A stretch of DNA of 64,000 nt from Roseomonas haemaphysalidis (lineage in GTDB: Bacteria; Pseudomonadota; Alphaproteobacteria; Acetobacterales; Acetobacteraceae), in the NCBI RefSeq assembly GCF_017355405.1, contig NZ_CP061177.1, positions 868,001 through 932,000 of the forward strand, in the 5' to 3' direction. Shown in pieces: positions 18,120 to 25,880 of the stretch. Numbering within the stretch: the stretch's first letter is position 1; each line of letters starts with the position of its first letter. The notes under the pieces are model-generated. The model was not told where the DNA came from, made no database searches, and saw only the letters and a program-made list of their open reading frames with translations. A program made the position numbers and the translations under genes.

Positions 18120-19149
18120 GGACCATCTGCAGCTTCTCGTGCAGGTCGGGCGCCACCGCGTGCCCGTGGGTGTAGATGCGGTCGATCAGGCTCATCACGT
18201 TCAGCGCCTGCGCGGAATTGCCGTAGGTGACCGGCATGCCCAGCGCCACGGCGTCCATGAAGTGCTCCGCCTCGCGCGCCCAGGAGGTGTCGGTCGCGTA
18301 GTGCAGCCGCTCCTCGCTGGCGAAGTTGGCGGCGGGTGCCGTGGCGCGGTTGCGGGCGATGGTCAGCTCCTCCTCGCCATAGGAGCCGGAGGAGGTCTTC
18401 AGCCCGTTCAGCACCAGGTAGCCGCGCTCCATGAACACTTCCAGCGAGAACAGGTGCCGCCACTGCGTCATGGTGGAATGGAAGGAGACCTCGACGCCGT
18501 CGGCGTTGCGCATGATGGCGAAGACGTTGTCCTCGATGCCCGGGATCTTCCAGTAGCGGGACGACACGAAGGCATGCACGTCGTCGAAGGGCTTGCCGGT
18601 GATGTGCAGGAACAGGTCCAGCATGTGGATGCCCTGGTCCAGCAGGATGCCGCCGCCGGCGCGCTCGCGGTCGGCGCGCCAGGTCTTCAGGTAGTCGCCG
18701 TCCACGCTCTTGCCGTAGCGGCCGCGCATCCACAGCACGCGGCCATAGGCGCCGCTGTCTATCACCTGCTTCATCTTCATGACGCCGGCGTGGTGGCGGT
18801 GGTTGAAGCCGTACATCAGCACGCGGTCGGAAGCGCGCTCGGCTTCCATGATCTCGCGCACGTCGTCGCCCGTGAAGGCGGGCGGCTTCTCGCAGAACAC
18901 GTGCTTGCCGGCGCGCAGCGCCGCGATGGTCAGCGGCTTGTTGACCTCGTTGGTGGCGCAGATGAAGACGATGTTGATGGCCGGGTTGTCGATGATCTCC
19001 TGCGCCGAGGCGGCGACGGGAAACTCACATTTCGGCGGCGGCGACACGTCGTAGACCTGCCGGACGGTGGCGCGCCCGTCTTCGGCCAGGCTTTGGGCGC
19101 GGATCTGGCCCATCTTGCCGAAGCCGATGATGCCGACATTGTAGGCCAT
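18106..19149 (-). CDS. Gfo/Idh/MocA-family sugar oxidoreductase
   Basis: 347 residues from ATG 19149 (AAGGA seven bases upstream). Rossmann NAD(P) site VGIIGFGKMGQ at residues 4-14, then the ICATNEVN strand and the catalytic-region motif GKHVFCEKPPA (the conserved EKP). The C-terminal beta-sheet has GGGILLDQGIHMLDL. Members oxidise or reduce sugar carbons at C1, C2 or C3. In this cluster it probably modifies an activated or phosphorylated sugar. Confidence 0.88.
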   Translation of the reverse strand: MAYNVGIIGFGKMGQIRAQSLAEDGRATVRQVYDVSPPPKCEFPVAASAQEIIDNPAINIVFICATNEVNKPLTIAALRAGKHVFCEKPPAFTGDDVREIMEAERASDRVLMYGFNHRHHAGVMKMKQVIDSGAYGRVLWMRGRYGKSVDGDYLKTWRADRERAGGGILLDQGIHMLDLFLHITGKPFDDVHAFVSSRYWKIPGIEDNVFAIMRNADGVEVSFHSTMTQWRHLFSLEVFMERGYLVLNGLKTSSGSYGEEELTIARNRATAPAANFASEERLHYATDTSWAREAEHFMDAVALGMPVTYGNSAQALNVMSLIDRIYTHGHAVAPDLHEKLQMVRARG

Positions 19150-19204
19150 GCGGGATTCCTTGAGCATGCGCGCCGGCGGCGCGGAAAAGGCTGCGGGCGG
19201 GCGG

Positions 19205-19960
19205 TCAGCCGGCGGGAACCAGCCCGCCACGCGTCACGCTGATATCCATGGCATCGCCCGCCAGCGGCGTGGCCTGGATGGCGGCGCCCTCGGCCGCCCC
19301 CACCAGCGCCAGCCCGGCGGCGACGTCCCACCACATGATGTTGGTTTCGGCGTAGCCGTCGAGCCGTCCCATCGCCACCCAGGCGAGCGACAGCGCGGCC
19401 GAGCCCAGCATGCGGATCTTCTTCCATTCCCGGGTTTGCGCGGCCAGCCGGTCGCACACCACCACAGGGTCGGCATAGGACGGAAAGCCGGTCGCGAGCA
19501 GCTGCTGCGGCGAGGGCGGCGGCCGCAGCGCCGTGCCGTTCAGGAACAGCCCGAGCCCCGGGCCGCCGGACAGCAGCTCGTCCCGCTCCGGGTCGTAGAT
19601 GGCGCCCAGCAGCGGCGTGCGGCCGGCGCACAGCGCGACGGACACCGCGTAAAGCGGGATGCCGCGAAAGAAATTGAAGGAGCCGTCCAGCGGGTCCACC
19701 ACCCAGTGCGGCGACGCGCTTTCGCCGCCGCTCCAGCCCTGTTCCTCGCCCAGCACCGGCAGGGCGGCGCGGCTGGCCAGGAACTCGCGGATGCGGCGCT
19801 CGGATTCGCCGTCCTCCGGCAGCTTGATGTCGCGGCCAAGCTGGGCGAGCGGATCGGCGCGGCGCTGCCGGCCTGTCACAAGAATGTCTCGCGTGCAGCG
19901 CGCGGCGTCCCCGGCGAGGGACAGCAGCGATGCAGCGGTGTGGCCTGCAATATCCTGCAA
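19205..19960 (-). CDS. Inositol-monophosphatase-family phosphatase
   Basis: 251 residues of the Mg-dependent IMPase superfamily: GEEQGW (metal ligand Glu), WVVDPLDGSFNF (the DPLDG(T/S) metal site) and WWDVAAGLALV (third Asp). Substrates in the family include inositol-P, fructose-1,6-P2 and other sugar phosphates. Within a sugar-acid locus it may supply a missing phosphatase step. It is divergent from the gene at 20050. Confidence 0.88.
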   Translation of the reverse strand: MQDIAGHTAASLLSLAGDAARCTRDILVTGRQRRADPLAQLGRDIKLPEDGESERRIREFLASRAALPVLGEEQGWSGGESASPHWVVDPLDGSFNFFRGIPLYAVSVALCAGRTPLLGAIYDPERDELLSGGPGLGLFLNGTALRPPPSPQQLLATGFPSYADPVVVCDRLAAQTREWKKIRMLGSAALSLAWVAMGRLDGYAETNIMWWDVAAGLALVGAAEGAAIQATPLAGDAMDISVTRGGLVPAG

Positions 19961-19972
19961 GGAAACATTCCG

Positions 19973-20035
19973 ATGAGCGATTTCACCTGGCTTTACAAGG
20001 AAGACCCGAGCATGGCAATTCTAATGCTACCTTAA
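19973..20035 (+). CDS. Possible 20-residue leader peptide
   Basis: ATG at 19973 with AAGGA nine bases upstream, reading MSDFTWLYKEDPSM and six further residues to TAA at 20033-20035, 14 bases before the next gene. Its base composition is lower in GC than both neighbours. It may be a regulatory leader ORF, a gene remnant or chance. Confidence 0.3.
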   Translation: MSDFTWLYKEDPSMAILMLP

Positions 20036-20049
20036 GATGTAGGAACACG

Positions 20050-20838
20050 ATGGTTTCCCATCCCGCTTTGGCGGAGCGGCTGGCCGCAGCATTCGACACG
20101 GCAGCCGTGGTCGAGCCTGAAAAGGCTGATCTGCCAGTTGATTACGCCGCCGCCGCCGCCGTCCGCGACGCTCTTTCGGCCCGCACCGGGCGGCCCGAGG
20201 CGTTCAAGCTGGGGGCCACCATCGCGGAAGTCAGGGCCAACCTGGGGTTGCCGAGGGCATTTTTTGGCCCTTTGCCTGCTGCAAGAATATTTGCGGACAG
20301 CGCAACCGTCGCCGGCCCCGCGGCGCGGCAAACCGGCGTGGAAAGCGAGTACGGCTTCCGCCTGGCGGTGGCGGTCACAGCCGCGAGCCTGCCGGCCGAC
20401 GTGGCGGCCCTGCTGCCGATGATCGATGCCGTGCATCCGGCGCTGGAGATCCCCGGCACGCGCTTCAGCAAGCTCGGCGGCCATGGCGGGCTGGCGCTGA
20501 TGGCCGATGGCGGCGCCGCCGGCGCCCTGGTGCTGGGCCCGGCCGTGCCCTTCGACCCCGCCGCCGATTATGCCGCCGCACCGGTGCGGCTGGAGATCGG
20601 CGGCGTTCCCGCCGCCGAGGGACGGGGGGATATCATCGACGGCGGCCCGCTGGCGCCCATCCCCGGCTTTCTGCGCGACGCACTGGCCGCCGGCTACAGC
20701 CTGCCCGCCGGCACCGTGATCGTCACCGGCTCCTGTACCGGCTACATCGAGGCGCCGCGCGGCGCCGAGGTGGTGGCGCGCTTCGCGGCGCTGGGCGATG
20801 CCAGCGTGTCCATGCGCTTCGGCGCGGGGCCGGCGTGA
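20050..20838 (+). CDS. Hydratase/fumarylacetoacetase-fold protein (MhpD-like)
   Basis: 262 residues resembling 2-keto-4-pentenoate hydratases: AFKLGAT near residue 50, ESEYGFRLAV (metal-site Glu-x-Glu-like), MIDAVHPALEIPGTRF and the C-terminal GTVIVTGSCTGYI. The family acts on 2-keto acids through a Mg-bound enolate. The start is the ATG at 20050; longer frames lack support. The stop is coupled to the dehydrogenase gene (TGATG). In this context it may dehydrate or hydrate a sugar-derived keto acid. Confidence 0.75.
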   Translation: MVSHPALAERLAAAFDTAAVVEPEKADLPVDYAAAAAVRDALSARTGRPEAFKLGATIAEVRANLGLPRAFFGPLPAARIFADSATVAGPAARQTGVESEYGFRLAVAVTAASLPADVAALLPMIDAVHPALEIPGTRFSKLGGHGGLALMADGGAAGALVLGPAVPFDPAADYAAAPVRLEIGGVPAAEGRGDIIDGGPLAPIPGFLRDALAAGYSLPAGTVIVTGSCTGYIEAPRGAEVVARFAALGDASVSMRFGAGPA

Positions 20839-21803
20839 TGGCCGCCGCCGCCCCCCGCAGCGTGGCCGTGCTGTCGCGCTCCTTTTCCAAGCATCCCGTG
20901 TTGCGCGCCGAGCTGCAGGCGCGCCACCCGCAGGCGGTGTTCAACGACAGCGGCCGCACGCTGGCGGGCGAGGAGCTGCGCGACTTCCTGCGCGGCCACG
21001 ACGCCGCCGTGGTGGCGCTGGAAACGATCGACGACGCAACGCTGGCCGCGCTGCCCGAGCTGCGCGTGATCAGCAAGTACGGCGTGGGCCTCGACAACGT
21101 TGACCTCGCCGCCGCCGCCCGGCGCGGCATCCGCGTCGGCTGGGAAGGCGGCGTCAACCGCCGCTCGGTGGCGGAGCTCGCCATCGGCTTCATGATCGCC
21201 GGGCTGCGCGGCGTGATCACCTCGCACGAGGAGATCAAGGCCGGCACCTGGCGGCAGTACCGCGGCCGGCAGCTCGGCGCCGTCACGGTGGGGCTGGTGG
21301 GCTTCGGGCATGTGGGGCGCGACGTGGCGGGGCTGCTGCGGGCCTTCGGCGCGCGCGTGCTGGCGCACGACATCCGCGACATCGCCGCGCCCGCCGCCGC
21401 GCTGGGCGCCGGGGTCGTGGACCTCGACACGCTGGTGGCGCAGTCGGACGTCGTGTCCTTGCACATTCCCAACACCCCCGCGACGCGCGAGCTGTTCGGC
21501 GCCGCGCGGCTGGCGGCCATGAAGCCCGGCGCCGTGCTGGTCAACACCGCGCGCGGCGGGCTGGTGGACGAGGCGGCGCTGAAGCACAGCCTGCGCGCTG
21601 GCCACCTGTCCGCCGCCTGCTTCGACGTCTTCGCCTTTGAGCCGCCGCGCGACATGGAGCTGTTCAACACGCCGGGCTTTCTCGGCACCGGCCATATCGG
21701 CGGCAGCGCGGAGGAGGCGGTGGTGGCCATGGGCCGCGCCGCCATCGCGGGCCTCGACAGCGCGACCGACCCGCTTTCCTTTATCCCGTCCTGGGCAGCC
21801 TGA
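20838..21803 (+). CDS. D-isomer-specific 2-hydroxyacid dehydrogenase
   Basis: 321 residues, phosphoglycerate-dehydrogenase-like. The NAD site is VGLVGFGHVGRDVAGLL (about residues 154-170). Catalytic features are present: VNTARGGLVDE (Arg) and the C-terminal GHIGG (His). Catalyses NAD-linked interconversion of a 2-keto and D-2-hydroxy acid. It lies between the hydratase-like gene (TGATG overlap) and a cytidylyltransferase 12 bases downstream, implying one pathway. Confidence 0.88.
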   Translation: MAAAAPRSVAVLSRSFSKHPVLRAELQARHPQAVFNDSGRTLAGEELRDFLRGHDAAVVALETIDDATLAALPELRVISKYGVGLDNVDLAAAARRGIRVGWEGGVNRRSVAELAIGFMIAGLRGVITSHEEIKAGTWRQYRGRQLGAVTVGLVGFGHVGRDVAGLLRAFGARVLAHDIRDIAAPAAALGAGVVDLDTLVAQSDVVSLHIPNTPATRELFGAARLAAMKPGAVLVNTARGGLVDEAALKHSLRAGHLSAACFDVFAFEPPRDMELFNTPGFLGTGHIGGSAEEAVVAMGRAAIAGLDSATDPLSFIPSWAA

Positions 21804-21815
21804 GGCACGACCGCC

Positions 21816-22514
21816 ATGACCAACATCGCCATGATCCCGGCGCGCCTGGGCAGCCAGCGCCTGAAGCAGAAGAACCTGGCACCGCTGGCGGGCGCGCCGC
21901 TGATCGCGCATGCCATCCGCAAATGCCTGGCCGCAGGCGTGTTCGACGAGGTGTGGGTGAATTCCGAGGCGGACGAGATCGGCCGCATCGCGCTCGCCGA
22001 GGGCGCGCGCTTTCACCCGCGGCCTGCCGAGCTCGCCAACAACGTCGCCACGAGCGAGCAGTTCGTCGCCGAGTTCCTGGAAGCGCACCCCTGCGAGCGG
22101 CTGTTCCAGGTGCATTCCATCGCGCCGCTGCTGACGGTCGATGACGTGCGCGGCTTCGTGCGGGCCATGGAGGCCGAGCAGGCCGACGTCATGTTGTCCG
22201 TGGTGGACGAGCCGCTGGAAGCGATGTGCCGCGGCGAGCCGGTGAACTTCACCTTCGCCGAGAAGACCAACAGCCAGGACCTGCCGCCGGTGCGGCGCAT
22301 CACCTGGTCCGTCACCGGCTGGCGGCGGCAGGCCTATCTGGAGGCCTTCCGTGCCGGCGCCTGCGCCACCTATGCCGGCAAGGTGGCCTTGTCCCCCGTC
22401 AACCGCCTCGCCGGCCACGTCATCAAGACGGCCGAGGACCTGGCCATCGCCGAGGCGCTGTTCGCGCTGGTGCATGGCCAGGTTGCGCGCCAGCCGCAGG
22501 CGGTGTCCGCCTGA
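21816..22514 (+). CDS. CMP-sugar (acylneuraminate-type) cytidylyltransferase
   Basis: 232 residues. The N-terminal MIPARLGSQRLKQKNL is the CTP-binding P-loop of CMP-NeuAc/CMP-ulosonate synthetases; FQVHSIAPLLTVDDV and the C-terminal AEDLAIAEAL fit the fold. It is separate from KdsB in the same window, so the cell seems to activate a second acidic sugar. No sialic-acid-type synthase (NeuB) is present in the window. The last bases overlap the next gene as CTGA. Confidence 0.85.
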   Translation: MTNIAMIPARLGSQRLKQKNLAPLAGAPLIAHAIRKCLAAGVFDEVWVNSEADEIGRIALAEGARFHPRPAELANNVATSEQFVAEFLEAHPCERLFQVHSIAPLLTVDDVRGFVRAMEAEQADVMLSVVDEPLEAMCRGEPVNFTFAEKTNSQDLPPVRRITWSVTGWRRQAYLEAFRAGACATYAGKVALSPVNRLAGHVIKTAEDLAIAEALFALVHGQVARQPQAVSA

Positions 22515-23533
22515 CCTTTCCGGTCATCGTCGCCGGCGCCCGGGGCTCGGGCACCGGCACGCTGGCACGGGCCGTGGCGGCGCTGCTCGCGCGGCCGGTG
22601 CTGGACGCGGCGGCGGCGCTGCCGCCGCTGGGCGCGTGGCACCACGCCGCCGCCGGCCTGCCGCTCGATGGCTTCGCGCCGCCCCTGCCGTGGCCGCAGG
22701 ACGCGCTGCTGCGCGTGGATGATGACAGCCCGGATGCCGCCGCGCTGCGGGCCCTGCCGGCGCTGCTGCACCGCTGGCCCCGGGCGCGCCTGCTGTGCCT
22801 GCGCGCCCCGGCGCTGGGTTTCGTGGCCGGCCGCCGGCGGCGCTGCCCGGAACGGCCCTTCGCCGAGCATTGCCTGGCCTGGAACGCGGCCGAGGCCGCC
22901 CTCGCCGCCCTGGCCCCACGCGCCCTGGTGCTCGAACCGTCGGAACTGGACGATGCCGCCGCTCTGGCCCGGCGCCTGGGCGAGGTCCTCGACGCGCCGC
23001 CCGCCGCCTTGCCGGAGCCACCGCCGGCCACGCCGCCCCTGTCCCTGGCCGGCATGCCCTGGACCCTGCCGGAGATCGAGCTGTTCGCCGGGCTGTGCGG
23101 CGCGGCGCCGGAAGACCTCGCCGCCGCTGCCCGCCGCCGCCCGCTGGACCTGCTGGCGGCGCTGCGCGACGGGCAGGGGCGGGCCGCCGGCGGGCTGTCG
23201 CTGCGCTGGCCGCCGCAGGGCGCGGGCCTCCATCTGCGCCTGCCCGCCGCCCCTTGCCGCCTGTCGGTGGCGATGCTGTGGCCGGGCGGGCGCGACCGGC
23301 TGTCGCTGTTCCTGGCCGGCGCCACGCGGCCGGTGGAGCTGGAGCTGCTGGTGGCCGGCAGCCTGACCCGCCGCCCGCTGCTGGCCCGCGCCCTGCGGCT
23401 GGAGCCGGGCGAGGATGCCGAGGTCGCCGCCACCCTGCCGGCGGCGGACGAGCTGCTGGACGTGACGCTGAGCGCCGCGCCGGCCGAGGGCACCGGGCTT
23501 GAGCTGCGGCAGGCCCGCCTGTACCGGCTGTGA
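22511..23533 (+). CDS. Putative sulfotransferase-like protein, probable CTG start
   Basis: About 340 residues. The first residues (LTFPVIVAGARGSGTGTLARAVAALL) carry a loop, GARGSGTGT, similar to the PRSGTT phosphosulfate-binding loop of sulfotransferases. No ATG, GTG or TTG lies in frame near the start. The first downstream GTG (22574) would delete the loop, whereas CTG at 22511 makes a CTGA overlap with the cytidylyltransferase stop, in the style of the GTGA and ATGA junctions around it. The C-terminal half is beta-rich and unassigned. Confidence 0.6.
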   Translation: MTFPVIVAGARGSGTGTLARAVAALLARPVLDAAAALPPLGAWHHAAAGLPLDGFAPPLPWPQDALLRVDDDSPDAAALRALPALLHRWPRARLLCLRAPALGFVAGRRRRCPERPFAEHCLAWNAAEAALAALAPRALVLEPSELDDAAALARRLGEVLDAPPAALPEPPPATPPLSLAGMPWTLPEIELFAGLCGAAPEDLAAAARRRPLDLLAALRDGQGRAAGGLSLRWPPQGAGLHLRLPAAPCRLSVAMLWPGGRDRLSLFLAGATRPVELELLVAGSLTRRPLLARALRLEPGEDAEVAATLPAADELLDVTLSAAPAEGTGLELRQARLYRL

Positions 23534-23550
23534 CGGGGAGAACGCGGAAC

Positions 23551-24234
23551 ATGGGGCAACCGGACGACTGGGCAAAGGCGCTGGCCGCCACGCTGGCTGC
23601 TCCCGGCGCCCTGGCCGGGGCGGACCATCCTGGCGCCGCCATCGACGCCACGCTGCAGGCCCGCGTGCTGGCGCTCTACGCCGACGAGTTGCGCGGCCTG
23701 ACGCCCGATCAGGCGCTGCCCTGGCTGCTGCGCCGCACCGCCCTGCTGGAAGCCCGCCTGCTGGGCCTGCAGGCCGCCGCGCTGGGCGCCCCCGTGCTGC
23801 CCGCCGGGGTGGAGCCCGCCCGCCCGGGCGCCCTGGACCTTTCCTGCGACGCCGCGCTGGTGCAGGGCGGCTTCTACCCGGCCGAGCAGGCGGCGGACGG
23901 CACCGCCTTTCGCTGGATCGGCCCCGCGCCAGAGGCCTGCGTGTTTCTGCCCCGGCTGAGCGCGCCGCTGGAAATCCGCCTGCACGTGCATTCCGCCTTT
24001 CTGCCGGAGGTGATGGACGCGGTGCGCCTGTCCCTGGACGGCGGCGAACAGGTGCCCGCCACGCGGCAGGGCGACGTGCTGTCCGCCGTGCTGCGGCCCG
24101 GGCCGCTGGGCCACGGCGCGCTGCTGCGGCTCGACATCGACACGGCGCGCACCGAAAGCCCGGAAGCGCGCGGCGGCACCGACCGGCGGCGGCTGTCCCT
24201 GGCGCTGTCGCGCATCGAGGCGGCAAGCCGCTGA
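23551..24234 (+). CDS. Uncharacterised 227-residue glycan-locus protein
   Basis: ATG 23551 has GGGGAG 10 bases upstream. Residues 1-90 look helical, and residues 95-215 look like a beta-sandwich (AFRWIGPAPEACVFLP, LEIRLHVHSAFLP, VRLSLDGGEQVPA), perhaps a carbohydrate-binding fold. No signal peptide. Its stop forms CTGA with the next frame. Function unknown. Confidence 0.65.
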   Translation: MGQPDDWAKALAATLAAPGALAGADHPGAAIDATLQARVLALYADELRGLTPDQALPWLLRRTALLEARLLGLQAAALGAPVLPAGVEPARPGALDLSCDAALVQGGFYPAEQAADGTAFRWIGPAPEACVFLPRLSAPLEIRLHVHSAFLPEVMDAVRLSLDGGEQVPATRQGDVLSAVLRPGPLGHGALLRLDIDTARTESPEARGGTDRRRLSLALSRIEAASR

Positions 24235-25880
24235 GCCGCCCGCGGCCGCGCATTGCCCTGCTGACCCGGGCCGCCGTGCTGCCGGCCGACACGCCGGCGC
24301 GCGCCCATGCCCAGGCGCTGTGGCAGGCGCTGGCCGCGCATGGCGCCGTGCTGCCCCTGGTGCTGGGCGACCGCCCGCCGCCGCCTGCCCGCGCCGTGGC
24401 GCGCGCCGCCGGCGCCGTGTTCCTGTCCCCGCGCCTGCCCCGCGTGCTGCTGCGCCTGCGGGCGCTGCGCCCGGCGCTGGTGGTGCTGGCCGATGCCCCG
24501 CCGGAGGACTGGGCGGCGGAGCTGCGGGTGCTGGGTTGCCCCGTGCTGCCTGTCCCGGCCGGCGCCGCGCTGCCCGATGCGGCGGCGCTGCGGAGCCTGG
24601 GCCTTTCGGTGGGCGCGCCGCGCGGCGCGCTGGTGCCTTCGCCGCACGGCGCCATCCTGAAGGAACGCGCGGGCTTCAACCCGCACACCCGGCTGCTGTG
24701 GTGGCGCGTCACGCTGCGCCTGGCGGTGCCCGCCACGCCCGCCGCCCGCTGGCTGGCACGGGGCGGGGCACCGCCGCCCAATGCCTTCGTGTCCCTGTTG
24801 CCCGGCGCTTCCGGCACCTGGATGCTGCAAGCCGACGCCGTGCTGCCGCCGGGCCTGCCGCCCGAGGCCATGGCGCTGCACCTGGAAGCGCCGGGCGTCC
24901 CGCCGCTGCTGCGCCGCCCGCCGCGCCCCTTGCCGGTCGAGACCGCCGGGCTGCTGACGCTGGAAGCCACCCCCGATGGCGGCGCCGCGGTGCGGGCTTG
25001 GGCGGATGACCCGCGAACCACGCTGTTTCCCCCCGCCCCGCTGCACGGCGCGGCGCCCGGGCTGCTGCGCGCCTGCCTGCCCGGCGCGGGCGACGACCGC
25101 CCACTGCGCCTGCTGCCCGGCCGGGGCATGGCGCCGGCGCTGAGCCATCCCGCCCATTGGCTGCTGCCGCGCCGGCCCGGCACCACGCGCCTCGCGGAAC
25201 TGCGAAGCCGCCACGTGGGCGAAACCGCCTGGCTGGTGGGCAACGGGCCTTCCGTGCGCCCGGCCGATCTGGATGCCCTGGCCGGGCGCCTGACCTTCGC
25301 CTTCAACCGCTTCCACCTGGCGCATGACCGCACCGCGCTGCGCCCCACCTACACCGTCAGCGGCGACCGGCAGATGATCGAGGACTTCGGCGCGCGCATT
25401 GTCGCCGAAAGCGGCGGCACCGTGTTCCTGGCCGATGCCGTGCCGCCGCCGCTGGCGGGCGACTACATCTGGCTGCGCCAGCTGGCGACCGACCCGCCGC
25501 TGTTCAGCCTGTCGCCGGAGCAGCGGGTTTCGCCTGGCGGCTCCTCGGTCTTCGTGGCGCTGCAGCTCGCGCATTTCATGGGGGTGCGGCGCTGCAACCT
25601 GTATGGCGCCGACTTCCGCTTCGACTTCGCGCCCGCTCCCGCCTCGGCGGATCCGTTCCGCAGCGCCACCGGCGAGGGCAACCACTTCATCCCCGGCTAC
25701 CGCGACGGCCGCCCCTGGTGCCCGCCCAGCCTGCGCGACATCGCCGGCGGCTTCGGCATCGCGCGCAGGGTGATGGAGGCGGAAGGCGGCTTTCTGCGCA
25801 ACAGCACGCGCGGCGGGCTGCTGGAGATGCTGCCGCGGGTGGCGTTCGAGACGGCATTGGCGGAGGATCTGCGGACATGA
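24231..25880 (+). CDS. DUF115/MptE-like protein with N-terminal extension, probable CTG start
   Basis: 549 residues if started at CTG 24231, which overlaps the previous stop as CTGA. The first strand RIALLTRA needs this start, and the nearest GTG (24276) would remove it. Residues about 320-470 contain AWLVGNGPSVRPADLDAL, LTFAFNRFHLAH, TYTVSGDRQMIEDFG and SVFVALQLAHFMGVRRCNLYGADFRF. This is the pattern of DUF115/6-hydroxymethylpterin-pyrophosphokinase-like and GT42-like proteins, which include flagellin-modifying motility accessory factors. ATGA overlap with the next gene. Confidence 0.7.
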   Translation: MSRPRPRIALLTRAAVLPADTPARAHAQALWQALAAHGAVLPLVLGDRPPPPARAVARAAGAVFLSPRLPRVLLRLRALRPALVVLADAPPEDWAAELRVLGCPVLPVPAGAALPDAAALRSLGLSVGAPRGALVPSPHGAILKERAGFNPHTRLLWWRVTLRLAVPATPAARWLARGGAPPPNAFVSLLPGASGTWMLQADAVLPPGLPPEAMALHLEAPGVPPLLRRPPRPLPVETAGLLTLEATPDGGAAVRAWADDPRTTLFPPAPLHGAAPGLLRACLPGAGDDRPLRLLPGRGMAPALSHPAHWLLPRRPGTTRLAELRSRHVGETAWLVGNGPSVRPADLDALAGRLTFAFNRFHLAHDRTALRPTYTVSGDRQMIEDFGARIVAESGGTVFLADAVPPPLAGDYIWLRQLATDPPLFSLSPEQRVSPGGSSVFVALQLAHFMGVRRCNLYGADFRFDFAPAPASADPFRSATGEGNHFIPGYRDGRPWCPPSLRDIAGGFGIARRVMEAEGGFLRNSTRGGLLEMLPRVAFETALAEDLRT

